From PUPG01 sp031323845 (lineage in GTDB: Bacteria; Bacteroidota; Bacteroidia; Bacteroidales; UBA7960): a stretch of DNA of 30,271 bases. Each line of letters starts with the position of its first letter. Within the stretch, counting starts at the first letter, position 1. Made by a program: the position numbers and the translations under genes. Location: assembly GCA_031323845.1 (NCBI GenBank), contig JAVIYP010000031.1:1-30271 (forward strand), written 5' to 3'. This document shows, one piece after another, positions 15,428 through 23,274 of the stretch. The notes beneath the pieces were generated by a model. That model worked only from the letters and a program-made list of their open reading frames with translations, searched no databases and was not told where the DNA came from.

Positions 15428-16597
15428 ATGATTAAAGAGATAAGAACGGAAAAGCTCCCTATAAAGCTGTGGCTCGACGAACCGGAGTCCGGGGCACTTG
15501 AGCAGGCAAAGAACCTGGCCAATTATCCCTATGCTTTGAAGCACATCGCTTTAATGCCGGATTGTCATCAGGGGTTTGGAATGCCCATAGGGGGGGTTAT
15601 GGCTACAAAAGATGTTGTTGTGCCCAATGCTGTAGGGGTGGACATCGGGTGCGGTATGTGCGCTGTTCAGACATCGTTGACGGAGATCTCGCGTCCGGAC
15701 CTTTTAAAAGTTCTGTCCGGTATCCGCTCACGGGTGCCTCTGGGTTTCAAGCATCACAAGGTAAGGCAGAATGTTTCACTGATGCCTCCGGCAGGCCACA
15801 AGGACAACACTCCGGTAGTCGATCGTGAGTTTGACAGTGCCACGCGTCAGATCGGAACCCTGGGTGGGGGCAATCACTTTATTGAAATCCAGAAAGGATC
15901 TGACGGCCGGATCTGGGTGATGATTCACTCAGGAAGCCGTAATATCGGGAAACAGGTTGCCGACTATTACAACAGGTTGGCTGTAAGGCTGAATGAAAAA
16001 TGGAAAAGTCCTGTCCCCCGGGCCCACCAGCTTGCTTATCTGCCGCTCGACAGCAAGGAGGGCCGGCAATACATCCGTGAAATGGAATACTGTGTTGCCT
16101 TCGCCTTTGCCAGCCGCAAGCTTATGATGGAAAGGAGCCTCGATGTTATGGCATCTTTGCTGCGTGGGGGTTTCGATACAGCGCCCATGATCAACATAGC
16201 CCACAACTATGCGGCTTTTGAAGATCACTTTGGACAGGAGGTTGTGGTTCACAGAAAAGGTGCCACCAGGGCCGGCAAGGAAACCGTTGGCATCATTCCC
16301 GGAAGCCAGGGCACGCAGAGCTATATCGTAAAGGGCAAGGGCAACAAGGACAGTTTTGAAAGCTGTTCACACGGTGCAGGCCGCACTATGGGAAGAAAAG
16401 AAGCCATAAGGTCGCTGAACCTTGCTGAAGAAATGAAAAAACTGAACGACAAAGGCATCCTCCACGCCATCCGGAGCCAGCGCGACCTTGAAGAAGCAAC
16501 CAGTGCATACAAGGACATTAACCAGGTGATGGAATACCAGCAGGACCTGGTGGATGTTTTATGTGAACTTTCACCGCTGGCGGTTATTAAAGGATAA
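15428..16597 (+). CDS. rtcB: RtcB-family RNA ligase
   Basis: A 389-residue RNA ligase that joins 2',3'-cyclic phosphate or 3'-phosphate ends to 5'-OH ends using GTP and Mn2+. The active-site motifs are all present: MPDCHQGFGMPIGG, VGVDIGCGM with the metal-binding Cys, TLGGGNHFIE, HSGSRNIG, IAHNYA, HRKGAT, GSQGTQSYIV and SCSHGAGR, whose His is guanylylated. The chain is shorter than archaeal or E. coli RtcB (about 408-480 residues) and matches the short bacterial subgroup. No archease, rtcA or rtcR lies nearby, so induction by RtcR is not indicated. Its job here may be tRNA or rRNA repair. The gene is monocistronic, divergent from ychF and followed by the repeat-rich spacer before hisS. Confidence 0.93.
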   Translation: MIKEIRTEKLPIKLWLDEPESGALEQAKNLANYPYALKHIALMPDCHQGFGMPIGGVMATKDVVVPNAVGVDIGCGMCAVQTSLTEISRPDLLKVLSGIRSRVPLGFKHHKVRQNVSLMPPAGHKDNTPVVDREFDSATRQIGTLGGGNHFIEIQKGSDGRIWVMIHSGSRNIGKQVADYYNRLAVRLNEKWKSPVPRAHQLAYLPLDSKEGRQYIREMEYCVAFAFASRKLMMERSLDVMASLLRGGFDTAPMINIAHNYAAFEDHFGQEVVVHRKGATRAGKETVGIIPGSQGTQSYIVKGKGNKDSFESCSHGAGRTMGRKEAIRSLNLAEEMKKLNDKGILHAIRSQRDLEEATSAYKDINQVMEYQQDLVDVLCELSPLAVIKG

Positions 16598-16687
16598 TTT
16601 CTCATTATTACCGGGCCGTTTCAATTTACTGGTGTATCTGGCTGTGGCCGGAAAACGCAACAATGTTTATGCTGCTTTTACGGAGAG

Positions 16688-16765
16688 ATTTTTCATTTTT
16701 CGTTTTACCCGCTTTTGGCCTTTGGCTTTTAGCTTTTAGCAAGAAGGTCTGCCAACAGCCAGGAG
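16688..16765 (-). repeat. Composite intergenic repeat, copy A
   Basis: Read on the minus strand, this segment runs CTCCTGGCTGTTGGC, then TCTTGCTAAAAGC, three heptamers (CTAAAAG, CCAAAGG, CCAAAAG), CGGGTAAA, and ACGAAAA, ATGAAAA. The same modules in the same internal order occur on the plus strand at 23115-23208, split over two part-copies. The first 34 bases (16765 down to 16732) match 23172-23205 at 29 positions. Copy A has two more units in the AAAAG array and two fewer in the TGAAAA array. On the plus strand the heptamers read GCTTTTG, GCCTTTG, GCTTTTA, GCTTTTA (16711-16738). No terminal inverted repeats or target duplications are visible. Confidence 0.8.
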
Positions 16766-16771
16766 CCAACA
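16751..16771 (+). repeat. Heptamer array GCCAACA-GCCAGGA-GCCAACA
   Basis: Three consecutive 7-base units, the outer two identical. It overlaps the start of composite copy A and leads without a gap into the octamer array. Confidence 0.75.
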
Positions 16772-16846
16772 AATAAACGATTCAACGATTCAACGATTCA
16801 ACGATTCAACGATTCAACGATTCAACGATTCAACGATTCAACAATA
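16768..16846 (+). repeat. Octamer tandem array, unit CAACGATT
   Basis: A lead AACAAATAAACGATT (16768-16782) is followed by seven perfect CAACGATT units (16783-16838) and a decayed CAACAATA. The 15-base lead is identical at 23231-23245, where a shorter array follows. Unit identity suggests recent expansion and therefore possible length variation between strains. Confidence 0.92.
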
Positions 16847-16858
16847 ATTCTCTGCCTC

Positions 16859-16916
16859 TCTTACTTCCTTCGAGCTTCGAGCTTTCAGCTTCCAGCTATC
16901 TTACTTTCTTCGAGCT
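16859..16916 (+). repeat. CTTCGAG heptamers bounded by an 18-base direct repeat
   Basis: Four heptamers CTTCGAG, CTTCGAG, CTTTCAG, CTTCCAG run from 16868 to 16895. An 18-base direct repeat with one mismatch brackets them: TCTTACTTCCTTCGAGCT at 16859-16876 and TCTTACTTTCTTCGAGCT at 16899-16916. The array stops about 25 bases before the hisS promoter. Confidence 0.8.
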
Positions 16917-16940
16917 AAAGAGACACCCCTCTGTGTGTAA

Positions 16941-16970
16941 TTTCGCATGAAAAAAAATCATGTATATTTG
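16941..16970 (+). promoter_or_regulatory. hisS promoter
   Basis: TATATTTG at 16963-16970 is an exact -7 match, with a TTTC at 16941-16944 near the -33 position (18-base spacer, slightly short). Predicted transcription starts near 16975-16978. This element overlaps the upstream in-frame ATG at 16960 and so argues for the hisS start at 16990. Confidence 0.6.
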
Positions 16971-16989
16971 TTCGTTCAAAAAGAGAATC

Positions 16990-18363
16990 ATGACAAAAGA
17001 GAAACCGGGCATACCCAAAGGTACCAGGGATTTTAGCCCTGCGGAGGTAGCCAGAAGGGATTATATTTTCAACACCATCAGGGAAGTTTATCAACTGCAT
17101 GGTTTTCAACCTGTTGAGACACCCGCGATGGAGCATCTGTCCACCCTGACGGGCAAATACGGTGAAGAAGGCGACAGGTTAATTTTTCGCATACTCAATT
17201 CCGGCGACTTTGCTTCAAAAGTTGATGACAGCCACTGGCAGGCAAAGGATTCTTCCAAGTTGTCTGCCTTGATCTCCGAGAAAGCCTTAAGATACGACCT
17301 TACCGTTCCCTTTGCGCGTTACGTGGTGCAGCACCAGCACAACATAACCTTTCCTTTCAAGCGATACCAGCTGCAAACGGTGTGGCGTGCCGATCGGCCC
17401 CAAAAAGGCAGGTATCGTGAGTTCTCGCAATGCGATGCTGATGTTATCGGAAGCGATGCGCTGCTCAATGAAGCGGAATTGCTGCAGATCATTGATGAGG
17501 TCTTTGACAGGCTGAAACTCAGGGTGAGCATTCATCTGAACAACAGGAAAATACTGGCAGGTCTGGCTGAAATGATCGGTTATCCTGACAAGATGATGGA
17601 CATTACAACGGCTATTGACAAACTGGATAAAACAGGACTTGATCAGGTTACCGAAGAACTGCTAACCAGGGGACTGACCCCCGAAGCCGTGGACAAACTC
17701 AGACCGGTGTTGTTGCTTGAGGGCAGTAACGCGTATAAGTTAGAGGTGTTGAAGAATATGCTTGACGGCTCCAAAACTGGTTTACAGGGTATTGATGAAA
17801 TGGCCGAAGTGCTCGACATTCTTTCGAACACATCTTTGAATTGCCAGCTTGTGTTTGACCTCTGCCTGGCCCGCGGACTCAATTATTACACAGGAAGTAT
17901 TATTGAGGTAAAATCACTGGACATACCTTTGGGCAGTATATGCGGGGGCGGACGATACGACGACCTCACCGGCATCTTTGGCCTTGAAGGTGTATCGGGA
18001 GTTGGCATCTCTTTCGGCGCAGAACGTATTTATGACGTAATGCTGGCCCTTGATGCTTTTCCTTCCGGAATTGACACCTTTACGCACCTGCTTGCGGTAA
18101 ATTTTGGTGTGAAGGAGCGTAATTACTGTCTGCCTTTGCTTAACCGGCTGAGAAACAAGGGGGTTCGTTGCGAAATGTATCCGGAGGCTTCAAAAATCAA
18201 AAAACAAATGCAATACGCCAACAAAAACAAGATCCCTTTTGTGCTGATGGCAGGGGAGGAAGAGATCAGCAAAGGGGTGTATTCACTCAAAAATATGCAA
18301 ACAGGTGAACAGTTCTATGCCGCTGCCGATGAGATTGAACGTCTGTTGCTAAGCAGCGGCTGA
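16990..18363 (+). CDS. hisS: Histidyl-tRNA synthetase
   Basis: A 457-residue class II synthetase charging tRNA-His. Motif 1 region begins PKGTRDFSPAEVARRDYIF; the histidine pocket and motif 2 show RYDLTVPFARYVVQH, KRYQLQTVWRADRPQKGRYREFSQCDADVIG; the HisA motif is ARGLNYYTGSIIEV with GSICGGGRYDDL, and motif 3 is VGISFGAERIYD. The C-terminal anticodon-binding domain covers the last 100 residues. ATG 16990 gives the normal N-terminus; the ATG at 16960 overlaps the -7 element. The synthetase is followed after 59 bases by histidine ammonia-lyase on the same strand, so one gene uses histidine for translation and the next destroys it. Confidence 0.95.
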   Translation: MTKEKPGIPKGTRDFSPAEVARRDYIFNTIREVYQLHGFQPVETPAMEHLSTLTGKYGEEGDRLIFRILNSGDFASKVDDSHWQAKDSSKLSALISEKALRYDLTVPFARYVVQHQHNITFPFKRYQLQTVWRADRPQKGRYREFSQCDADVIGSDALLNEAELLQIIDEVFDRLKLRVSIHLNNRKILAGLAEMIGYPDKMMDITTAIDKLDKTGLDQVTEELLTRGLTPEAVDKLRPVLLLEGSNAYKLEVLKNMLDGSKTGLQGIDEMAEVLDILSNTSLNCQLVFDLCLARGLNYYTGSIIEVKSLDIPLGSICGGGRYDDLTGIFGLEGVSGVGISFGAERIYDVMLALDAFPSGIDTFTHLLAVNFGVKERNYCLPLLNRLRNKGVRCEMYPEASKIKKQMQYANKNKIPFVLMAGEEEISKGVYSLKNMQTGEQFYAAADEIERLLLSSG

Positions 18364-18422
18364 TTTGTGTAATCTGAGAATTCTTATTGTTTTTCATACT
18401 TTTCCAATCCAAAATAATATTT

Positions 18423-19928
18423 ATGCACACTCATTTCATATCTTCTGAGGAGGTTGATTTTGTTCATGTAAGACAGATCATGGACAGAACGGTAAAGCTT
18501 GCTCTTTCCGATGATGCGCATGCCAGGGTTTTACGCTGCCGGCAGTACCTGGATCAACGGATAGCCGGGCACAAGGAGCCGATTTATGGCGTCACCACCG
18601 GTTTTGGTTCCTTATGCAACAAGGAGATCACTTACTCCGACCTCAGTATTTTGCAGCGTAATCTGGTCATGTCGCATGCTTGTGGGATGGGTGAAGAAGT
18701 GCCTGATGACATCATCCGGCTGATGCTTTTTCTTAAAATTCAGTCCTTATCCTACGGTCACTCTGCCATAAGGCCTCAAACCCTGGAGCGGCTTCTTGCC
18801 TTGTTCAATCATGAGATATACCCGGTGGTTTACAATCAGGGCTCCCTGGGAGCGTCGGGTGATCTGGCGCCCCTGGCTCATCTGTGCTTACCCTTGTTGG
18901 GCTTGGGAGAGGTAAGAAGAGGAGGTGTTAAGATGGCTGCTTCCGAAGTACTGAAACAGATGGGATGGGAACCCCTGGAACTGGCATCGAAAGAAGGCCT
19001 GGCCTTGCTGAACGGGACACAGTTTATGCTCGCTTATGGAGTTTATGTACTTGTTAGAGTTATGGACCTGTCAATATGGGCTGATCTTGTTGGAGGGCTT
19101 TCGCTGGAAGCGTTTCTGGGTCGCAGCGATGCTTTTCTGGAGCAGGTTCATCTCATCAGGCACCACAGGGGGCAGGTAGAGACCGCAAAAAATATCCGCA
19201 CTATTCTGGATGGGAGCAAGTTACAGCTGCAAAAGCGTCGGCAGGTGCAGGATCCTTATTCCTTCCGCTGTATGCCCCAGGTGCATGGTGCCAGCAAAGA
19301 TGCCCTGGATTATGTTGCCGGCGTCATGAAACGCGAAATGAATGCCGTAACGGACAACCCTACCTTGTTTCCGGACGATGACCTTATAGTTTCCGCGGGA
19401 AACTTTCATGGGCAACCCCTTGCTCTAGCACTTGACTTTTTGGGTATTGCCATGGCTGAGCTGGCAAGTATCTCCGAAAGAAGGATCTACAGGCTTATCT
19501 CCGGTCAGCGCAGATTGCCATCCTTCCTGGTGGCTAATCCGGGATTGAACTCCGGGTTCATGATACCGCAGTATACGGCGGCTTCCATTGTAAGCCAGAA
19601 TAAGCAGCTGTGTACTCCCGCTTCCGTTGATACCATTGAGTCATCCCAGGGTCAGGAGGACCATGTCAGCATGGGAGGCAATGCCGCTGTGAAGGCCCTG
19701 ACCATCCTGGAAAACTTTGAAAAGGTGCTGTCCATTGAGTTGATGACTGCAGCTCAGGCACTTCAATTCAGGGAAACTGAAAAAACTTCACCCATTCTGT
19801 ATGACTTATTCAAAGCTTTTCGTGAGCGTGTTGCTTTTATTCAGAACGATACTGTCATGTATGAGGAGATGGCTAAAGCAAAGGCCTTTCTCAGGAAAAA
19901 CACACCGGGCAGGTTTCTGAATACATAA
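18423..19928 (+). CDS. hutH: Histidine ammonia-lyase
   Basis: A 501-residue enzyme that removes ammonia from histidine to give urocanate, the first step of histidine degradation. The electrophilic MIO cofactor forms from Ala144-Ser145-Gly146 in GSLGASGDLAPLAH. Substrate choice is indicated by the Ser-His pair in LQRNLVMSHACG, the pair characteristic of histidine rather than tyrosine or phenylalanine lyases. Other family blocks are YGVTTGFGSL, LLNGTQFMLAYGV, QDPYSFRCMPQVHGA, DNPTLFPDDD and SSQGQEDHVSMG. ATG 18423 is chosen; the frame runs upstream in AT-rich sequence with no homology. hutU, hutI and ftcD are not in the window, so the remaining pathway must be elsewhere or absent. No strong promoter is evident between hisS and hutH. 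Confidence 0.94.
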   Translation: MHTHFISSEEVDFVHVRQIMDRTVKLALSDDAHARVLRCRQYLDQRIAGHKEPIYGVTTGFGSLCNKEITYSDLSILQRNLVMSHACGMGEEVPDDIIRLMLFLKIQSLSYGHSAIRPQTLERLLALFNHEIYPVVYNQGSLGASGDLAPLAHLCLPLLGLGEVRRGGVKMAASEVLKQMGWEPLELASKEGLALLNGTQFMLAYGVYVLVRVMDLSIWADLVGGLSLEAFLGRSDAFLEQVHLIRHHRGQVETAKNIRTILDGSKLQLQKRRQVQDPYSFRCMPQVHGASKDALDYVAGVMKREMNAVTDNPTLFPDDDLIVSAGNFHGQPLALALDFLGIAMAELASISERRIYRLISGQRRLPSFLVANPGLNSGFMIPQYTAASIVSQNKQLCTPASVDTIESSQGQEDHVSMGGNAAVKALTILENFEKVLSIELMTAAQALQFRETEKTSPILYDLFKAFRERVAFIQNDTVMYEEMAKAKAFLRKNTPGRFLNT

Positions 19929-20002
19929 TACCAGACTTTGGTTTCATTCTTCTGCTGCTTCCTGAGCAGGATCTGATCTTTTTCCTGATCCCTTTAACTT
20001 CA

Positions 20003-20017
20003 AACCCTAACAGGGTT
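20003..20017 (+). terminator. Small hairpin downstream of hutH
   Basis: AACCCT and AGGGTT form a perfect 6-base stem with a 3-base loop, 75 bases after the hutH stop. There is no T-tract after it, so a terminator role is uncertain. The rest of the hutH-ppdK gap holds only the larger hairpin at 20100-20134. Confidence 0.3.
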
Positions 20018-20099
20018 GATGACATAAGCCGCTGTTCCGTTCTGAGTTCGGGAAAACTTCTCTGTCAGGAGTGTTATTAAAGTGGCAAGAGCATAATTA

Positions 20100-20134
20100 A
20101 AAGAGGGTGTCCCCGCATTGGAGACACCCTCTTT
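20100..20134 (-). terminator. Strong terminator hairpin of ppdK (possibly bidirectional)
   Basis: AAAGAGGGTGTC (20100-20111) and GACACCCTCTTT (20123-20134) form a perfect 12-base stem with an 11-base loop. On the minus strand it begins about 20 bases after the ppdK stop and is followed by a T-rich run (CTCTTTTAATTAT), the signature of an intrinsic terminator. On the plus strand the tail is less T-rich, but the hairpin could also stop hutH transcripts. Confidence 0.88.
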
Positions 20135-20155
20135 GTGTTCACCTAAATGCTAAGG

Positions 20156-22921
20156 TTATGCGGTGCTGTATGTTGCACCACCTTTTTTAGCCATCTCAAT
20201 TTTAACTATTGCCTGTGCAGCTGCCAGTCGTGCAATCGGAACACGGAAGGGTGAGCAGCTGACGTAGTCCATACCCACCTTGTTACAGAACTCGACGGAG
20301 CTGGGTTCACCGCCATGTTCACCGCAGATTCCGATTTTGAGGTCGGGGCGGCCCTGGCGTCCACGCGTTACTCCAAGTTCGACAAGTTGTCCGACGCCTT
20401 CCTGGTCAAGAACCTGGAATGGGTCATCCTTCAGCAGTCCCTTATCAATATAAACCGGCAGGAAGCGGCCTGCATCATCGCGCGAGTAACCGAAGGTCAT
20501 CTGCGTCAGGTCGTTGGTGCCGAATGAGAAGAACTCGGCTGTTTCGGCAATCTTGTCGGCGATCAGTGTTGCCCGTGGTATTTCAATCATGGTACCTGTC
20601 AGGTATTCAATGCGGTCGCCATACTCTTCGAATACTTTTTCAGCAGTGTCCCTAACGATTTGAGCCTGGAGCTCATATTCGGGCTGGGTACCGGTGAGGG
20701 GAATCATAATTTCCGGAATGGCCCTGATGCCTTTTTTCTTAAGGTTGAGGGCTGCTTCAATAATCGCCCTGGTCTGCATTTCGGAAATCTCAGGATAGGT
20801 GTTTCCGAGGCGGCAACCACGATGTCCGAGCATGGGGTTAAACTCATGCAGGGCGTCCACGCTGGCTTTAACTTCGTCTATAGTGATACCCATTTCAGCA
20901 GCCATTTCTTTTTGGCTTGGTTCCTCGTGGGGAAGGAATTCGTGAAGAGGCGGGTCAAGCAAGCGGACGGTCACGGGAAGGTCCTGCATGGCTTCGAAAA
21001 TGCCTTCAAAGTCTTCACGCTGCATGGGAAGAAGTTTATCGAGGGCTTTTCTGCGCCCGGCTTCGTCCTTGGCAAGGATCATCTCGCGCATCGCCTTGAT
21101 GCGGACTCCCTCAAAGAACATATGCTCCGTACGGCACAGTCCGATACCCTTGGCACCAAACTCACGTGCGACTTTCGCGTCTTTTGGGGTGTCAGCATTG
21201 GTACGTACATGCATCCGTGTAAATTTTTCAGCCAGCTCCATAAGGTCGGCAAAGTCGCCGCTCATTTCAGGATTCATGGTTTTGATGCTTCCGCCAAAGA
21301 CTTCTCCGGTTGTGCCGTTGAGCGACACAAAGTCTCCTTCTTTGAAAACCTGGCCGTCAATAGACATACAGCGCTCTTTGTAACTGATTTTTACTGATCC
21401 GGCACCTGAGACACAGCATTTACCCATTCCGCGTGCCACAACTGCGGCATGGGAGGTCATACCTCCGCGTGCGGTCAGAATTCCTTCGGCAGCATCCATG
21501 CCGCTGAGGTCTTCGGGAGATGTTTCAACACGTACCAGGATGACCTTCTTGTCTTTAGCAGCCCATTCTGCTGCATCATCGGCAAAGAAAACGATCTGTC
21601 CGGTGGCTGCTCCCGGTGATGCCGGAAGTCCTTTGGCCAGTACTTTTGCTTTTGCCAGCTCTGCATCGTCAAATACAGGGTGCAGGAGTTCGTCGAGTTT
21701 ATTGGGCTCTACGCGCAGCAAGGCTTCTTCTTCGCTGATGCTGCCTTCGCGCAGCATATCCATGGCAATCTTCACCATGGCAGGTCCTGTCCGTTTTCCG
21801 TTGCGTGTCTGAAGCATCCACAGCTTGCCTTCCTGAATGGTGAACTCCAGGTCCTGCATGTCTTTGTAATGCCTTTCAAGCTTTTGCTGTTGCTCGAAAA
21901 GTTGCCTGTAGAGTTCAGGAAATAATTCTTCAAGTGAAGGATAGGTTGCGCGCCTTTCTTCTTCGGAAACACCCTGAAGCTTTGCCCAGCGCAGTGAGCC
22001 TTCCCTGGTGATCTCACGGGGTGTTCTGATACCGGCTACAACGTCTTCGCCCTGGGCATTCACCAGGTACTCACCATTGAATATGTTTTCACCGGTGGCA
22101 GCGTCGCGCGTAAATGCGACACCTGTGGCCGAAGTATCTCCCATATTGCCGAATACCATGGCCTGGACGTTAACAGCAGTGCCCCATTCGGCAGGAATGT
22201 TATGCATTTTGCGATAATAGGTGGCACGGGGGTTGTTCCACGACTCAAATACGGCAAGTACCGATCCCCAGAGCTGCTCCCATGGATCCTCCGGAAAGTC
22301 CTTGCCCGTTTGTTCTTTAACAGCAGCCTTGAAACGCTTTACAAGCTCCTTGAGATCCTCCGTGGTTAAATCCTGATCATTCACAGCTCCTTTTTCTTCC
22401 TTAAGATGATCCATAATTTCATCAAAAGGATCTTCCTCTTCTTTGGATGCCGGCTTCATGCCCATCACCACATCGCCGTACATCTGTACAAAACGGCGAT
22501 AAGAATCCCATACAAAGCGCTCGTTGCCGGTTTTTTTTGTCAGACCTTCCAGGGTTGCTTCGTTAAGACCCAGGTTTAAGACGGTGTCCATCATTCCGGG
22601 CATAGAGGCCCGGGCTCCCGAACGAACCGACATAAGCAGGGGATTGTCCTTGTCGCCGAATGCAGAACCCATCTCCTGTTCAACCCTGCGCATGTTTTCT
22701 TTAACCTCTTCCTGAAGCTCCCTGATGACAAAATCACGGCCCTTTTCGTTGTAAAGGGTGCACACCTCTGTGGTAACCGTGAAACCGGGAGGAACAGGTA
22801 CGCCTATGTTTACCATTTCAGCCAGGTTAGCTCCCTTGCCGCCCAGTATGTTACGCATTGAAGCATCACCATCGGCTCTCTTTCCACCAAAAAAATAAAC
22901 GCTTTTAACTGCTTTTTTCAT
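20156..22921 (-). CDS. ppdK: Pyruvate, phosphate dikinase
   Basis: A 921-residue enzyme interconverting pyruvate + ATP + phosphate and PEP + AMP + pyrophosphate, used by anaerobes for pyrophosphate-linked glycolysis or for PEP synthesis. The N-terminal ATP-grasp part opens with VYFFGGKRADGDASMRNILGGKGANLAEM and includes VRSGARASMPGMMDTVLNLG. The swivelling phosphohistidine domain has GGMTSHAAVVARGMG with catalytic His491. The C-terminal TIM barrel has FGTNDLTQM and CGEHGG with the proton-donor Cys866. Slightly longer than the usual 875-900 residues. It is transcribed alone with its own terminator. Partner enzymes of the pyruvate/2-oxoacid node (korDABC) lie 3 kb away in this window. Confidence 0.96.
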   Translation of the reverse strand: MKKAVKSVYFFGGKRADGDASMRNILGGKGANLAEMVNIGVPVPPGFTVTTEVCTLYNEKGRDFVIRELQEEVKENMRRVEQEMGSAFGDKDNPLLMSVRSGARASMPGMMDTVLNLGLNEATLEGLTKKTGNERFVWDSYRRFVQMYGDVVMGMKPASKEEEDPFDEIMDHLKEEKGAVNDQDLTTEDLKELVKRFKAAVKEQTGKDFPEDPWEQLWGSVLAVFESWNNPRATYYRKMHNIPAEWGTAVNVQAMVFGNMGDTSATGVAFTRDAATGENIFNGEYLVNAQGEDVVAGIRTPREITREGSLRWAKLQGVSEEERRATYPSLEELFPELYRQLFEQQQKLERHYKDMQDLEFTIQEGKLWMLQTRNGKRTGPAMVKIAMDMLREGSISEEEALLRVEPNKLDELLHPVFDDAELAKAKVLAKGLPASPGAATGQIVFFADDAAEWAAKDKKVILVRVETSPEDLSGMDAAEGILTARGGMTSHAAVVARGMGKCCVSGAGSVKISYKERCMSIDGQVFKEGDFVSLNGTTGEVFGGSIKTMNPEMSGDFADLMELAEKFTRMHVRTNADTPKDAKVAREFGAKGIGLCRTEHMFFEGVRIKAMREMILAKDEAGRRKALDKLLPMQREDFEGIFEAMQDLPVTVRLLDPPLHEFLPHEEPSQKEMAAEMGITIDEVKASVDALHEFNPMLGHRGCRLGNTYPEISEMQTRAIIEAALNLKKKGIRAIPEIMIPLTGTQPEYELQAQIVRDTAEKVFEEYGDRIEYLTGTMIEIPRATLIADKIAETAEFFSFGTNDLTQMTFGYSRDDAGRFLPVYIDKGLLKDDPFQVLDQEGVGQLVELGVTRGRQGRPDLKIGICGEHGGEPSSVEFCNKVGMDYVSCSPFRVPIARLAAAQAIVKIEMAKKGGATYSTA

Positions 22922-23011
22922 GTTTTTTGTTTATTAAATGCTTAAATTTATCATTAATTTGTTATAATTCGTGTATGGCAAAAGATGATGCGACATCTTT
23001 CGGAAGAGCCG

Positions 23012-23019
23012 CAAAAATA
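23012..23019 (-). promoter_or_regulatory. -7 element of ppdK
   Basis: The minus strand reads TATTTTTGCGG, an exact TAnnTTTG, implying a leader of about 85 bases. The TTTGCGG core is the same as at the secD promoter. The -33 position lacks a TTG. Confidence 0.5.
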
Positions 23020-23114
23020 CATTTTTTTTCGCGTTTTTTTGATATGCTTCGCTTTAAATTTTTATTATTATTTTAAAAAATTAAAAATTATTGTAAATTT
23101 AAGGAATGAGTTTT

Positions 23115-23208
23115 CTTGGTAAAAGCCAAAAGCGGATAAAGTGAAAAGTGAAAAGTGAAAAATGAAAACAGCTCTTGGCTGTTGGCTGATTATCTTGCTA
23201 AAAGCCAA
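23115..23208 (+). repeat. Composite intergenic repeat, copy B
   Basis: The segment begins CTTGGTAAAAG-CCAAAAG-CGGATAAA and continues with three GTGAAAA units and one ATGAAAA (23141-23168). Two TTGGCTG units follow (23175-23188), and then a second CTTGCTAAAAGCCAA (23194-23208), which repeats 23115-23129 with one mismatch. It is the inverted relative of the segment at 16688-16765: the TAAAAGC-to-ATGAAAA part and the TGGCTGTTGGC-to-TAAAAGC part are both recognisable, with differences in whole 7-base units. Confidence 0.8.
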
Positions 23209-23230
23209 TTAAGTGAAATATCAACGCTTA

Positions 23231-23261
23231 AACAAATAAACGATTAAACGATTCAACAATT
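23231..23261 (+). repeat. Short octamer array with the shared 15-base lead
   Basis: AACAAATAAACGATT (23231-23245), identical to 16768-16782, is followed by AAACGATT and CAACAATT. It looks like a short or decayed version of the 9-unit array upstream of hisS, in the same orientation. Confidence 0.8.
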
Positions 23262-23274
23262 AAATAATAGCCTT

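Larger units (their letters stand above)
16598..16989. other. Repeat-rich rtcB-hisS spacer
   Basis: This 392-base gap has no credible gene. Its first 110 bases show nothing recognisable and no clear rtcB terminator. From 16688 to 16916 it consists of successive short-word tandem arrays with units of 7 or 8 bases, listed separately, and then the hisS promoter. Several words recur in the ppdK-23389 spacer. Confidence 0.8.

Noticed and set aside
15248..15544. N-terminal extension of ychF by up to 99 codons
   Set aside because: YchF homology starts at MALNCGIVG (15247), a -7 element lies just upstream at 15266-15273, and the extension crosses the rtcB promoter and start.
16768..16846. CRISPR array
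   Set aside because: Units are only 8 bases and directly adjacent, without spacers, and no cas genes are in the window.
20660..21397. Plus-strand open frame of 245 codons inside ppdK
   Set aside because: Antisense shadow of the conserved PPDK C-terminal part; no motif, promoter or independent evidence.
23106..23144. Tiny frame starting ATGAGTTTTC just upstream of copy B of the repeat
   Set aside because: Only 12 codons, ending inside the GTGAAAA array; no ribosome-binding site stronger than an AGGA and no recognisable product. A remnant gene start is possible but unsupported.
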